Shown: positions 35,820-44,823, numbered from the stretch's first letter. The stretch: 64,000 nt of DNA from Salinisphaera sp. G21_0 (GCF_017744115.1 NZ_JAGHQW010000006.1:1-64000); one strand, 5' to 3'. Made by a program: numbers and translations. Notes: generated by a model not told the origin, from the letters alone.

Positions 35820-36568
35820 ACCACCGCCTCCAGACGACCGCCGTGCAATTTCAGTATTCTCTGACACCGTCTGGCAAGGTCCATATCATGGGTAACCAGG
35901 ATAATGGTGGTACCGCTGGCCTGATTTACTTCAAACAGAAGTTCAATAATGCTTTCACCGGTTTTCTCATCCAGATTGCCGGTGGGTTCATCGGCAAAGA
36001 GAATATCCGGTTCCCCGGCAAATGCCCTGGCAATGGCGACCCGCTGCTGCTCACCACCGGACAGTTGTTTCGGGTAATGCTCCAGCCGGTGCTCCAGACC
36101 GACACGGGTTAACAGTTTCCTGGCCCGCTCACCGGGGTTATCCACACCCGCCAGCTCAAGGGGCAACATAACGTTTTCCAGCGCCGTTAAGTTGGCAAGT
36201 AACTGGAATGACTGAAAAACAAACCCGGTATGCTGCCCGCGCACGGTTGCCCGCTGATCTTCATCCAGATGATCAATGCGTTTTCCGGCCAGGCTGACAC
36301 TGCCTGCCGTGGGCAAATCCAGCCCTGCCAGAATACCCAGCAGCGTTGACTTGCCTGAGCCGGAGGTCCCTACAATCGCAACGGATTCACCAGACTTGAC
36401 CTGAAGGTCAAGTCTGGACAAGATGGTGAGTCGGTTATCACGGGCAACCACGGTCTTTTCCAGACCTGAGGCAGTCACCGCCAGTGAATCAGATTCTATC
36501 GATGGAGTGGTTTCAGCGGCGGTCTCAGAGGTGAGAGTGTGGCGGGAACCGGAGAGCGCATCATTCAT
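35816..36568 (-). CDS. ybbA: ABC transporter ATP-binding protein YbbA (LolD/MacB type)
   Basis: 250 residues from the ATG at 36568. Walker A is GTSGSGKST, the Q-loop is VFQSFQLL, the signature is [17 protein letters not shown], Walker B is ILFADEPTG and the H-loop is ILVTHD. AAGGA precedes this ATG at good spacing. A longer frame (to 36718) would add 50 residues encoded by a minisatellite, which I exclude. It is translationally coupled to ybbP and divergent from tesA, the same arrangement as tesA-ybbA-ybbP in E. coli. The ATGs of ybbA and tesA overlap within one CATG. Confidence 0.93.
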   Translation of the reverse strand: MNDALSGSRHTLTSETAAETTPSIESDSLAVTASGLEKTVVARDNRLTILSRLDLQVKSGESVAIVGTSGSGKSTLLGILAGLDLPTAGSVSLAGKRIDHLDEDQRATVRGQHTGFVFQSFQLLANLTALENVMLPLELAGVDNPGERARKLLTRVGLEHRLEHYPKQLSGGEQQRVAIARAFAGEPDILFADEPTGNLDEKTGESIIELLFEVNQASGTTIILVTHDMDLARRCQRILKLHGGRLEAVV

Positions 36569-37286
36569 GAGAAAATCCTTATTTCGTCGTCTTTTCACCA
36601 GCTCAAAGCCTTTTATCAGCTCAAGGCTTTCTATTGGCTCAAGGCTTTCTATCAGCTCAAGGCTTTCTATCAGCTCAAGGCTGTTTACTCTTGTTTTAAT
36701 GTCCCTTCCGGCCATCAATCTGTCAGCTTCAGAAAAAACACTATTAGTGTATGGCGACAGTCTTAGTGCTGCCTACGGTCTTACGGATATCAATCGGGGT
36801 TGGGTGCAATTACTTCAGGAAAAAATCGACAGCCATCAGTACCCCTGGAAAATTGCCAATGTCAGTATCAGTGGCGAAACCACCGCCGGAGGCCTGAGCC
36901 GATTCCGAAAAACACTGGCACAGACCAACCCGGACCTGGTGTTACTGCAGCTCGGTGCCAATGATGGTCTGCAGGGAAAGCCGCTGAAAACCATCAAATC
37001 CAACCTTGATCAGATGATCGCCCTGACCCGGGAATACAATTCTGACATTATTCTCTTTGAAATGAAGATCCCACCCAACTACGGACCGGTCTATACCCGA
37101 CGTTTTACAGAAACTTTTCATGGGCTGGGTAAAAAGTGGGACATACCAGTGATTCCCTTCTTCCTGGATGGCGTTGCAGGCAATGATTCACTCAATCAAC
37201 CGGACGGGATTCACCCGACGGAAGCCGCCCAGCCAATCCTGTTAAACAATGTATGGCCTGAGCTGCAACCCCGGTTGCAGCAGTGA
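36567..37286 (+). CDS. tesA: SGNH esterase TesA (acyl-CoA thioesterase I / arylesterase)
   Basis: Periplasmic SGNH hydrolase acting on acyl esters and thioesters. 239 residues from the ATG at 36567. Block I is VYGDSLSAAYGL with the nucleophile Ser, followed by the block III-type motif LQLGANDGLQG and the C-terminal DGIHPTEAAQ with Asp and His. The mature part starts near SASEKTLLVYGDS. The signal peptide is unusual: between [14 protein letters not shown] and the hydrophobic core LFTLVLMSLPAINLS lie repeated SSRLSI units encoded by an 18-bp minisatellite, lengthening the basic n-region. Divergent from ybbA. Confidence 0.9.
   Translation: MRKSLFRRLFTSSKPFISSRLSIGSRLSISSRLSISSRLFTLVLMSLPAINLSASEKTLLVYGDSLSAAYGLTDINRGWVQLLQEKIDSHQYPWKIANVSISGETTAGGLSRFRKTLAQTNPDLVLLQLGANDGLQGKPLKTIKSNLDQMIALTREYNSDIILFEMKIPPNYGPVYTRRFTETFHGLGKKWDIPVIPFFLDGVAGNDSLNQPDGIHPTEAAQPILLNNVWPELQPRLQQ
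36599..36688 (+). repeat. 18-bp minisatellite in the tesA signal-peptide region
   Basis: Five tandem 18-bp units (36599-36616, 36617-36634, 36635-36652, 36653-36670, 36671-36688), consensus CAGCTCAAGGCTTTCTAT. Units 2 and 4 are identical; units 1, 3 and 5 differ at two or three positions each. In the tesA frame each unit encodes six residues of the type SSRLSI. Since 18 is a multiple of three, gain or loss of units would keep tesA in frame while changing its signal peptide. Confidence 0.9.
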
Positions 37287-37314
37287 ATCCCTTACTGAAT
37301 AACTTCCTCTTTTT

Positions 37315-37374
37315 GCCACGGAGACACGGAGTCACAGAGGAAAAGATTTTTTCTTTTCTCCGCGCCTCCGTGGC
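37315..37374. repeat. intergenic hairpin, GCCACGGAG type
   Basis: GCCACGGAGACACGGAG on the left and CTCCGCGCCTCCGTGGC on the right form a long imperfect hairpin with an A/T-rich centre. It lies between the convergent tesA and the patatin-like gene. It is a GC-rich relative in style of the GAACCAC hairpins elsewhere in the window but lacks their flanks. It may help end transcription from both sides. Confidence 0.6.
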
Positions 37375-37440
37375 AGGGTTGTTTCTTTACTGGGTACATC
37401 GGAAATGTGGAAGTTGTTTCAGGATAGTTCCTTATGGTGG

Positions 37441-38517
37441 TTAAACCAGGGGCTTAGCCACCTGTCGTACTTTATTACCCGAAACCAGTTCCAGAAATTC
37501 ATCCCCCAGCCGCTTGCTCTCATTAACCACCCGCTGCCAGTAACGCACCCGTTCGTCGTAGGTAAATCGGGCAAAATCATTACGATCAGGTATTTTTCCA
37601 TAGGGGAGCCGGTCAACAAATGCCTGTGACGGCGAAACCAGTACCATATTGTCGGTATTCTGTGGCAACGGCCTGCGATGCTTTAAGGCCTTATCAAACC
37701 AGCCGGGAATCATCCTTGAGTAAAAGTGTGGGTAAAGCACCAGACCATCACCCTGATGAAAGCGCATATCGAAGTGGTAATCGGTAAGCCCGCCATCCCG
37801 ATAGCAGCCTGCGGGCGCACCAGAGATATTCTTCACACCCTTCATCACCGCAGGAATGGCACCAGAGGCCATAATGGCATCCACCAGATTGGTTGCCGTC
37901 AGTCGCACACGCTCAGTCGGAAGATCATCGGCATGATAAAAAGCAGGCTTCTCTGAAGTGTCATAGGCTGGATGATAGAAAAGAGTACGGGTAAAAAATG
38001 ACGACAAATATTTTCTATTAATCAAGTTTCCCGTAGCGGCAAGCCCCAGGCCCGCTATTTGTAGCGGTTTGCGTTCAGAAGCGACCAGTCCATGGCTTCT
38101 CACGGCAATCAGATTAAAACGAAAAACCGGATTATCAAGGATCTGTCCGACACTATCGGAGGAAACGATCGTTTCTACCAACTCCCTGGCTTTACGACTT
38201 ATTTCAGCAGCATCTGGCTTGCTGGAATAACTGGTATAAATATAGCCCTGTTCAAAACGCTCATGGGCAGCCAGAGGGTCATCCTGGCTGTAACAGCTAA
38301 AGCGCCAGCTGCCGGCAGAGGTGCCAATCAGATCCAGCGGTGATGTTCTGTGGCTGAAGTATTCACCCAGCAGGGCTTTATCAAGGCCACTGAGCACAAA
38401 CCACTTTGGACCACCAGAAGCGCCTACCATGACCTTGACACTCTCCTGGGGCAAACCATTGGCACGAATACTTTCCAATGCCTTTGCCCCGGCCTGAATA
38501 TCAATCAGACTGCCCAT
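37441..38517 (-). CDS. patatin-like phospholipase family protein
   Basis: 358 residues. The glycine-rich oxyanion motif reads GASGGPKW, the nucleophile elbow is G65-T-S67-A-G with Ser67, and the dyad Asp is in YRDGGLTDYH. These are the marks of the patatin Ser-Asp acyl hydrolase fold; lipid substrates are likely but the specific one is unknown. There is no signal peptide. The GGGGGAG before the ATG is strong. It begins 32 bp after puuE on the same strand, so it is probably co-transcribed with it, an unusual partner for a purine gene. Confidence 0.82.
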   Translation of the reverse strand: MGSLIDIQAGAKALESIRANGLPQESVKVMVGASGGPKWFVLSGLDKALLGEYFSHRTSPLDLIGTSAGSWRFSCYSQDDPLAAHERFEQGYIYTSYSSKPDAAEISRKARELVETIVSSDSVGQILDNPVFRFNLIAVRSHGLVASERKPLQIAGLGLAATGNLINRKYLSSFFTRTLFYHPAYDTSEKPAFYHADDLPTERVRLTATNLVDAIMASGAIPAVMKGVKNISGAPAGCYRDGGLTDYHFDMRFHQGDGLVLYPHFYSRMIPGWFDKALKHRRPLPQNTDNMVLVSPSQAFVDRLPYGKIPDRNDFARFTYDERVRYWQRVVNESKRLGDEFLELVSGNKVRQVAKPLV

Positions 38518-38549
38518 ACACCGCTCCCCCTGAAAATTCCCAACCAGTG

Positions 38550-39482
38550 TTATCGATTATAAGGATGATGAGTATGCCAGTGTTGGGCAATCTGTTCCCG
38601 TGTACATAGCCATACCTGCTCCCTGGATTGCACATAATCCAGGAAACGGGCCAGGGCTGCCGCTCTTCCCGGTCGTCCAATCAAACGACAATGAAGGCCT
38701 ACCGACAGCATTTTGGGAGCAGTAGCACCTTCTTCATAAAGTACATCGAAAGCGTCCTTCAGGTAACTGAAGAACTGATCGCCGCTGTTAAAACCCTGGG
38801 CGGTGGCAAAACGCATATCATTGCAGTCCAGCGTATAGGGAACCACCAGCTGGGGTTTATCAAACCGGGTATCCCAGTAGGGAAGGTCATCCGCATAGCT
38901 ATCGGCGTGATATAAAAAACCTCCCTCTTCCACTACCAGCTGCTCGGTATTTGGACTGCAACGTCCGGTATACCAACCGGTTGGGCGCTTACCGGTCACT
39001 TCGGTGTGCAGACGAATCGCTTCCTGCATATGACGACGCTCTTCATCAACGTCCATAAACTGATAGTCAATCCAGCGATAACCATGGCTGGCAATCTCCC
39101 AGTCGGACTCAATCATGGCGCTGACAGCTTCCGGATTGCGTGCCATGGCCATGGCGACACCGTACACAGTGACCGGTATCTGCCTCTGGGAGAACAGCCG
39201 GTGAAGTCGCCAGAACCCGGCCCTTGAACCGTACTCATAGATCGACTCCATACTGATATGACGCATGCCCTTATGAGCCGGAGCACCAATGATTTCCGAG
39301 AGAAATGCCTCCGATGCTTCATCACCGTGAAGAATACAGTTCTCGCCGCCTTCTTCGTAATTGATAACAAACTGAACCGCTATTCTGCTATTACCCGGCC
39401 ACTGGGGATCAGGCGTCGTTTTGCCATAACCTATCAGGTCTCTTGGGTAGTCATCTGTCGTTAAAAGAGGGTCGAACTTCAT
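38550..39482 (-). CDS. puuE: allantoinase PuuE (polysaccharide-deacetylase fold)
   Basis: Metal-independent-type allantoinase of the carbohydrate esterase 4 fold; opens the allantoin ring to allantoate. About 310 residues. Typical segments are DYPRDLIGYG near the start, VQFVINYEEGGENCILHGD, SMESIYEYGSRAGFWRLHRLF, SHGYRWIDYQ and LSVGLHCRLIGRPGRA. I prefer the Met at 39482 because GGAGAG lies seven bases upstream; an ATG at 39494 would add four residues. Divergent from the alc-uraD-uraH-allA-guaD-puuD operon, with which it forms one pathway. Confidence 0.93.
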   Translation of the reverse strand: MKFDPLLTTDDYPRDLIGYGKTTPDPQWPGNSRIAVQFVINYEEGGENCILHGDEASEAFLSEIIGAPAHKGMRHISMESIYEYGSRAGFWRLHRLFSQRQIPVTVYGVAMAMARNPEAVSAMIESDWEIASHGYRWIDYQFMDVDEERRHMQEAIRLHTEVTGKRPTGWYTGRCSPNTEQLVVEEGGFLYHADSYADDLPYWDTRFDKPQLVVPYTLDCNDMRFATAQGFNSGDQFFSYLKDAFDVLYEEGATAPKMLSVGLHCRLIGRPGRAAALARFLDYVQSREQVWLCTREQIAQHWHTHHPYNR

Positions 39483-39658
39483 TGGGCTCTCCATTTTTTT
39501 ATTGCCTGCCTGATGGGTTCTATGGCATAAATGCTCAAAAAATTGACTAAATGGTCAAATAATAAAACCTATTCTATCAGGATAAAGTGGTACAAGGCTC
39601 ATACAAGTTTGCCGCTATCAATGCACTGAAAAATAATAACAGCAGGTTCAACACATTA

Positions 39659-40720
39659 ATGAATAACTCTTCTGATGATCTCGCCGCACAGTGGCAGCAG
39701 ACAAGAATTGATCTGGCAGCCCGTGCGCTGGGTGGGGATGTTCTCGACTGCAGCGATGATTTCTTTGCCGAAAAAGATAACCTGCTACTGGCAGAGGACC
39801 CTATATTTCTGCCAGAAAAATATACGGCCTACGGCAAATGGATGGATGGCTGGGAGTCACGTCGTCGTCGCGATGCACCGGGTTATGAAGGCTGTGACTG
39901 GGTCATTGTGCGCCTGGCTGCTGTGGGTGAAATCGAAGCGCTGGATATTGATACACGTCACTTTAAAGGTAATGCCCCCGGCGCGGTGCAGCTGGACTAC
40001 CTGCTTGATGACGCTGATCCCAACGAACAGAGCAACTGGCTACCGCTGACGGATCGGGTGGACGTAAAACCCGATTGCAGAAACCTGATTACTCTGGATC
40101 AGCTCGCTCTTCAACCAAGAGTAGCCAGCCATATTCGTTTGAGAATTTACCCGGATGGTGGTGTTGCCCGTCTCCGGGTTTATGGCAAGGTTCATCTTGA
40201 TCAGCGCCATCGCTTACCGGGTGAGCCCCTGGATCTGGCGGCACTGATGAACGGTGGCCGCTCCGTAGCCTGCAGTGACTCATTCTTCGGCCCTATGCAA
40301 AACCTGTTACTGCCAGGGCGTGGTGTCGATATGCATAATGGCTGGGAAACCAGACGTCGGCGGCAGGGCGGTAATGACTGGATGATGGTCAAGCTGGCTC
40401 TGCCCGGCACTATTCATCGCGTAGAAGTGGATACCTTGCACTTCAAGGGTAACTACCCTGACCGTTGCAGCCTGGAGGCCTGTACCTTTGCTGGGGATAA
40501 CCCTGAAGATGCAACGGATCCTGTGCAATGGCATACCATTCTTCCGGAACAGAAACTGCATGCTCATCGCAACCATCGGTTCTTGAATGAGTTGCAGAAC
40601 ACGGAACAACCATACACCCATGTGCGTCTGAATATATTCCCTGATGGGGGTGTATCAAGGCTTCGCGTTCTTGGCTTTGAGAGCGGTTATGAGAGCGGTG
40701 TTGAGGGGAGTAGTTCATGA
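39659..40720 (+). CDS. alc: allantoicase
   Basis: Hydrolyses allantoate to ureidoglycolate and urea. 353 residues from the ATG at 39659 (the frame is open from 39587). It shows the two-domain internal repeat of allantoicases: GWESRRRRDAPG/DTRHFKGNAPGAVQLD in the first half and GWETRRRRQGG/DTLHFKGNYPDRCSLE in the second, each ending with a RLNIFPDGGVSRLRV-type strand. Its stop overlaps the uraD start by four bases. Confidence 0.94.
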   Translation: MNNSSDDLAAQWQQTRIDLAARALGGDVLDCSDDFFAEKDNLLLAEDPIFLPEKYTAYGKWMDGWESRRRRDAPGYEGCDWVIVRLAAVGEIEALDIDTRHFKGNAPGAVQLDYLLDDADPNEQSNWLPLTDRVDVKPDCRNLITLDQLALQPRVASHIRLRIYPDGGVARLRVYGKVHLDQRHRLPGEPLDLAALMNGGRSVACSDSFFGPMQNLLLPGRGVDMHNGWETRRRRQGGNDWMMVKLALPGTIHRVEVDTLHFKGNYPDRCSLEACTFAGDNPEDATDPVQWHTILPEQKLHAHRNHRFLNELQNTEQPYTHVRLNIFPDGGVSRLRVLGFESGYESGVEGSSS

Positions 40721-41235
40721 CACTTGATGAACTGAACAGTCTGGATATTGATAGCGCCAGATATTTTTTCCGCCAATGCTGTACCAGTGATCATTGGCTG
40801 GAATTCATGGCGAACAACCGACCGTACTCCAGTCAGGATGAGCTTCTATCCACAGCGGACACCAGTTGGTCCGCTTGTGGAGAAAAAGATTATCTACAGG
40901 CTTTTGCAGGCCACCCGAAGATTGGCGACGTAAACAGCCTGAAAGCAAAATACGCCAACACCCGTGATATGGCCGGTCATGAGCAATCAGGCGCAGCCAC
41001 TGCCAGTGACGAAACACTCAAGGCGTTAGCAGAAGGTAACACCGCTTACGAAACCCGCTTTGGCTATATCTTCATTGTCTGTGCCACCGGGAAGTCAGCG
41101 GATCAGATGCTGTCACTGCTGAATGACCGGCTGAATAACCAGCCGGAACATGAACTGAAGATTGCCGCTGCCGAGCAACATAAGATAACCCGGCTACGTC
41201 TGAACAAACTGATTGAATGGAGGCCAATGGCATGA
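40717..41235 (+). CDS. uraD: OHCU decarboxylase
   Basis: Decarboxylates 2-oxo-4-hydroxy-4-carboxy-5-ureidoimidazoline to S-allantoin. 172 residues. The conserved active-site His and following motif are in AGHPKIGDVNSLK, and the C-terminal YETRFGYIFIVCATGKSADQM is a family signature. Coupled by ATGA overlaps to alc upstream and uraH downstream. Confidence 0.95.
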   Translation: MTLDELNSLDIDSARYFFRQCCTSDHWLEFMANNRPYSSQDELLSTADTSWSACGEKDYLQAFAGHPKIGDVNSLKAKYANTRDMAGHEQSGAATASDETLKALAEGNTAYETRFGYIFIVCATGKSADQMLSLLNDRLNNQPEHELKIAAAEQHKITRLRLNKLIEWRPMA

Positions 41236-41570
41236 CCGGCATCAGCACCCATATTCTGGATACCGGTAGCGGCTTACCGGCAGAAGGAGTCCCTGTCTCC
41301 CTGTCAAAACAGGAAGGAGATAACTGGAACCCAGTTGGCAGTGGCGTCACCAACAATGATGGTCGCATTCCAAACCTGGCGACAGATGACCTGAACCTTT
41401 CCAAAGGGGTTTATCAGCTGCATTTCGCCATTAAGGATTATTTCCAGAAGCATAAAGTCCAGTGCTTTTATCCGGAAGTTGTGGTGACTTTTGAAGTCAG
41501 TGATGACCGTCATCACCATGTGCCGCTGCTGTTATCACCCTATGGCTACTCTACCTATCGGGGTAGTTAA
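41232..41570 (+). CDS. uraH: 5-hydroxyisourate hydrolase (transthyretin-like)
   Basis: Hydrolyses 5-hydroxyisourate to OHCU. 112 residues from the ATG at 41232, which overlaps the uraD stop; an in-frame ATG at 41217 is less likely. It starts ISTHILDTGSGLPAEGVPVSL, has an HFAIKDYFQ strand, and ends with the diagnostic YSTYRGS. No periplasmic signal peptide, so it acts in the cytosol. Confidence 0.95.
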   Translation: MTGISTHILDTGSGLPAEGVPVSLSKQEGDNWNPVGSGVTNNDGRIPNLATDDLNLSKGVYQLHFAIKDYFQKHKVQCFYPEVVVTFEVSDDRHHHVPLLLSPYGYSTYRGS

Positions 41571-41622
41571 GCCATCACAAGCAGCTGATTGACTCAATAT
41601 AATAAGAACGAGAACAAGGCTT

Positions 41623-42150
41623 ATGGATAAAGAAATACCAGCCCAGACGCTGAAGGTGGAAATACTGACCCGTGAAGCCTTTGAACCTTTTGGTGATGTA
41701 CTCGAAACCCGAGATGTACCGTTGGTGATCAATCAGGGGCGTTGTCAGAAATACAGCGACCTGACATCAGTCACCACGGACGATCAGGGTTACACGACAA
41801 TACATATCTATAAAACAGCCCCGATTAACCACGATTATCAACTGGACCTGCTAGAACGACACCCACTGGGTAGCCAGACATTTATGCCCCTGGCAGGCCA
41901 GCGCTTTCTGGTGGTGGTGGCCCCTGACTCCAGTGACGGCTCAACACCCGAGTGGTCATCCATTCGCTGCTTTCTCACCAACGGTAAACAGGGAGTCACC
42001 TACCACCCTGGTGTTTGGCATCACCCTTTGCTGTCCATTGCTGGTGGAGATGATGGCGGAGAAGAGTATCTGGTGATTGATCGTAAGGGACCCGGTGATA
42101 ACTGTGATGAGGTCTTGATGTCTGTGCCGTATATCGTGGAGGTGCCATGA
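41623..42150 (+). CDS. allA: ureidoglycolate lyase
   Basis: Splits ureidoglycolate into glyoxylate and urea. 175 residues. Family segments: LTREAFEPFGDVLE, HPLGSQTFMPLAGQRFLVVVAP, and GVTYHPGVWHHPLLSI near the metal/substrate site. The stop overlaps the guaD start by four bases. Confidence 0.93.
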   Translation: MDKEIPAQTLKVEILTREAFEPFGDVLETRDVPLVINQGRCQKYSDLTSVTTDDQGYTTIHIYKTAPINHDYQLDLLERHPLGSQTFMPLAGQRFLVVVAPDSSDGSTPEWSSIRCFLTNGKQGVTYHPGVWHHPLLSIAGGDDGGEEYLVIDRKGPGDNCDEVLMSVPYIVEVP

Positions 42151-43463
42151 TGAGTCAATCGGTAGTTTGGCGAGCCTCTGTCCTGCACTTTCTGGAGGAT
42201 CCGGCAAAACAACAGGGTTCAGAGGACTCCTGGGAGTTTTTCGAAGACGGTGCCCTTCTGGTTGAAGATGGTCTGATAACCCGATGCGGTCCCTCCGATC
42301 AGGTCTTTAAGAATCTGCCCGCCGGAACAGAAATAAAAGACCTGACCGGTCGCCTTCTGGTTCCGGGTTTTATTGATACACACGTACATTATCCACAGCT
42401 TGAAGTATTGGCAGGCTGCGGTGTCCAGTTACTGGACTGGCTCAACCAGTACACATTTCCGGCAGAGCAGAAGTTTGCTGATGAGCAGTATGCCAGTGAG
42501 ATTGCACGGTTCTTTCTGGACCAATGCCTAAGCCATGGAACCACCACAGCCCTGGTGTTTGGTACCGTGGCACCTCAGTCCGTTGATGCTTTTTTTCAAC
42601 AAGCCCATCAACGAAATCTGCGTATGATCGCAGGCAAGGTGATGATGGATCGTAATGCCCCTGACTATCTGCTTGATACCCCTGAAAGCAGCTACGAAGA
42701 CAGTAAAGCATTGATCAACCGGTGGCATAACAAAGGGCGATTGTCGTATGCAGTGACCCCGCGCTTTGCCCCTACCTCATCATCGGAACAGTTGCAGATG
42801 GCTGGCCGATTATTGCGGGAACATGATGGTCTTTATCTGCACACCCACCTCTCGGAAAACCCGAAAGAGATTGACTGGGTTCAGGAACTGTTCCCGGACA
42901 GCAAACACTATGTGGATGTGTACGATCAGCATGGCTTGCTGGGCCCCCGGTCCGTATTTGCCCACTCCGTCCACCTGTGTGACCACAGTTGGCAGCGAAT
43001 GGGCAGTTCCGGCTCATCCATCGCCTTTTGCCCGGGCTCCAACCTGTTTCTCGGTAGCGGGCTGTTTAATCTGAACCGGGCTAAGGCCCATGGTATCCCC
43101 ACCGGTCTTGGTACCGATGTGGGTGGGGGAACCAGTCTCTGCCTGCTCAATACCATGAAAGACGCTTATCAGGTATCTCAGTTGCGGGAGGAAACCATCT
43201 CGCCGCTTCAAGCTTTTTACCTGGCCACATTGGGAGGTGCCAGGGCACTTCATCTTGACGACAAGATCGGTAGCTTCCGCACAGGCAATGAAGCGGATTT
43301 TCTGGTGCTCAATCCGGCGGCTACCCCAATGCTTCAATTTAGAACGGAAAAGATAAGTGCCTACAGCGAACAAAGGGCACTGGAAGAGTTGCTTGGCGTG
43401 TTGATGGTGATGGGCGATGACCGGGTCATTGAACAAACCATCATCATGGGTCAGGAAGCCTGA
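42147..43463 (+). CDS. guaD: guanine deaminase
   Basis: Zinc amidohydrolase that converts guanine to xanthine and ammonia. 438 residues. Metal ligands are in GFIDTHVHYPQ (HxH), LHTHLSENPKEI, and FAHSVHLCD, with the Asp in TGLGTDVGGGTSLCLL. The guanine deaminase-type VQLLDWLNQYTFPAEQKFAD follows the first motif. Its position in the operon supplies xanthine to the pathway; the xanthine dehydrogenase that would make urate is not in this window. Confidence 0.94.
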   Translation: MMSQSVVWRASVLHFLEDPAKQQGSEDSWEFFEDGALLVEDGLITRCGPSDQVFKNLPAGTEIKDLTGRLLVPGFIDTHVHYPQLEVLAGCGVQLLDWLNQYTFPAEQKFADEQYASEIARFFLDQCLSHGTTTALVFGTVAPQSVDAFFQQAHQRNLRMIAGKVMMDRNAPDYLLDTPESSYEDSKALINRWHNKGRLSYAVTPRFAPTSSSEQLQMAGRLLREHDGLYLHTHLSENPKEIDWVQELFPDSKHYVDVYDQHGLLGPRSVFAHSVHLCDHSWQRMGSSGSSIAFCPGSNLFLGSGLFNLNRAKAHGIPTGLGTDVGGGTSLCLLNTMKDAYQVSQLREETISPLQAFYLATLGGARALHLDDKIGSFRTGNEADFLVLNPAATPMLQFRTEKISAYSEQRALEELLGVLMVMGDDRVIEQTIIMGQEA

Positions 43464-43543
43464 AAGCCGGAAGTGCTGACGACACCATTACGTCTATAAC
43501 AACCGTCGCTCAGCATTTTCACTAATAAAATGAGTATTGAACC

Positions 43544-44770
43544 ATGGAATCCTATCTACAAGAGTGGTTAAACCTGCTATTTCGCTGGCTACATGTGACT
43601 GCCGGTGTCGCCTGGATTGGCGCATCCTTTTATTTCAACTGGCTGGAAGGGCGGTTGGAAGCAGCGCCAGCAAACAAGCAGAAAAAAGGCATCAAAGGTG
43701 AGTTGTGGGCGCTGCACGGCGGCGGTATTTATGAAGTGAATAAATATCATCTTGCCCCGGAAAAACTGCCGACAACGCTGCATTGGTTTAAATGGGAGGC
43801 TTATGTCACCTGGCTGAGCGGCATGGGCTTGCTGGCCATTATTTATTACTGGGGGGCAGAGAGTTATTTACTGGCACCGCAGTCTGCGCTGACGCCCATT
43901 CAGGCCATTGCCATCAGTATCTTCAGCCTGCTAACGGCCTGGCTGATTTATGACCTGTTGTGTAAATCACCGCTATTCAAACAGGAAACACTGTTCAGCC
44001 TGGTGCTGTTCTCGCTGGTGGTGTTTGCCGCCTGGGGCTACGCACAACTGTTCAGTGGCCGTGCCGCCTATATTCATGTCGGTGCGCTGATTGGTACCCT
44101 GATGGTGGGAAATGTGTTCAGGGTGATTATCCCTTCCCAGAGAAAACTGGTTGCCGCCGCTGAACAGGGGGATACCAGTTTTGATCCTTCTTGTCTTGGA
44201 AAGAGTGCCAGGCATGCCCTGCTGCGCTCTCGCCACAACAATTACTTCACACTGCCGTTGTTGTTTATCATGATCAGTGGTCACTATGCCATGACCTTTG
44301 GCAGCCAGTGGAACTGGGCAATTCTGGCGGTTCTGGCAGCGGCTTCAGTACTGGTTCGTCATTTCTTCAACCGACGCAATCAGGGTGCCATTTTAACCTG
44401 GCTATGGCCTGCAGCGGCGGTGTTGATGTTGACTCTGGCCTTTATTATCCGACCACAAATGGCTGCACAGCAGGCACCGATGGCAGAGCAACCGGCTGTG
44501 GAACAGGGCGATATTGTTGAGCTGGTTACTGCCCGATGCAGCACCTGTCACTCGGCAACACCGACAGATCCTCTCTTTCAGTCACCGCCCGGTGGCCTGG
44601 TTTTCCACGACTATGATTCCATCGCCAACAAGGCTGATAAGATTTATAGCCAGACCGTACAGACTCAGATTATGCCATTGGCTAATCGCACGGGCATGAC
44701 CGATGAAGAGCGCAAGTTGCTTGGCCTGTGGTATCAACAACTCAGAGCGGGTGGATCGAATGATTCATGA
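43544..44770 (+). CDS. puuD: membrane urate hydroxylase PuuD with C-terminal cytochrome c domain
   Basis: Integral membrane urate oxidase that makes 5-hydroxyisourate. 408 residues with about seven or eight hydrophobic helices (for example LAIIYYWGAESYLL, AIAISIFSLLTAWLIYDLL, LPLLFIMISGHYAM) in the N-terminal ~305 residues. A c-type haem domain at the C-terminus carries CSTCH. The start YLQEWLNLLFRWLHVTAGVAWIG is typical. The haem domain passes electrons to the respiratory chain, so no H2O2 need be made. Last gene of the operon. Confidence 0.94.
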   Translation: MESYLQEWLNLLFRWLHVTAGVAWIGASFYFNWLEGRLEAAPANKQKKGIKGELWALHGGGIYEVNKYHLAPEKLPTTLHWFKWEAYVTWLSGMGLLAIIYYWGAESYLLAPQSALTPIQAIAISIFSLLTAWLIYDLLCKSPLFKQETLFSLVLFSLVVFAAWGYAQLFSGRAAYIHVGALIGTLMVGNVFRVIIPSQRKLVAAAEQGDTSFDPSCLGKSARHALLRSRHNNYFTLPLLFIMISGHYAMTFGSQWNWAILAVLAAASVLVRHFFNRRNQGAILTWLWPAAAVLMLTLAFIIRPQMAAQQAPMAEQPAVEQGDIVELVTARCSTCHSATPTDPLFQSPPGGLVFHDYDSIANKADKIYSQTVQTQIMPLANRTGMTDEERKLLGLWYQQLRAGGSNDS

Positions 44771-44823
44771 TGTTGAAGCCTCTCTTTCAGTAATGCCACT
44801 TGCTTAAGAGTGGATATAAAGAA

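Noticed and set aside
36569-36718. N-terminal extension of ybbA (LELIESLELIESLE)
   Set aside because: It is the antisense reading of the tesA minisatellite; the Met at 36568 has a better ribosome-binding site and fits the family length.
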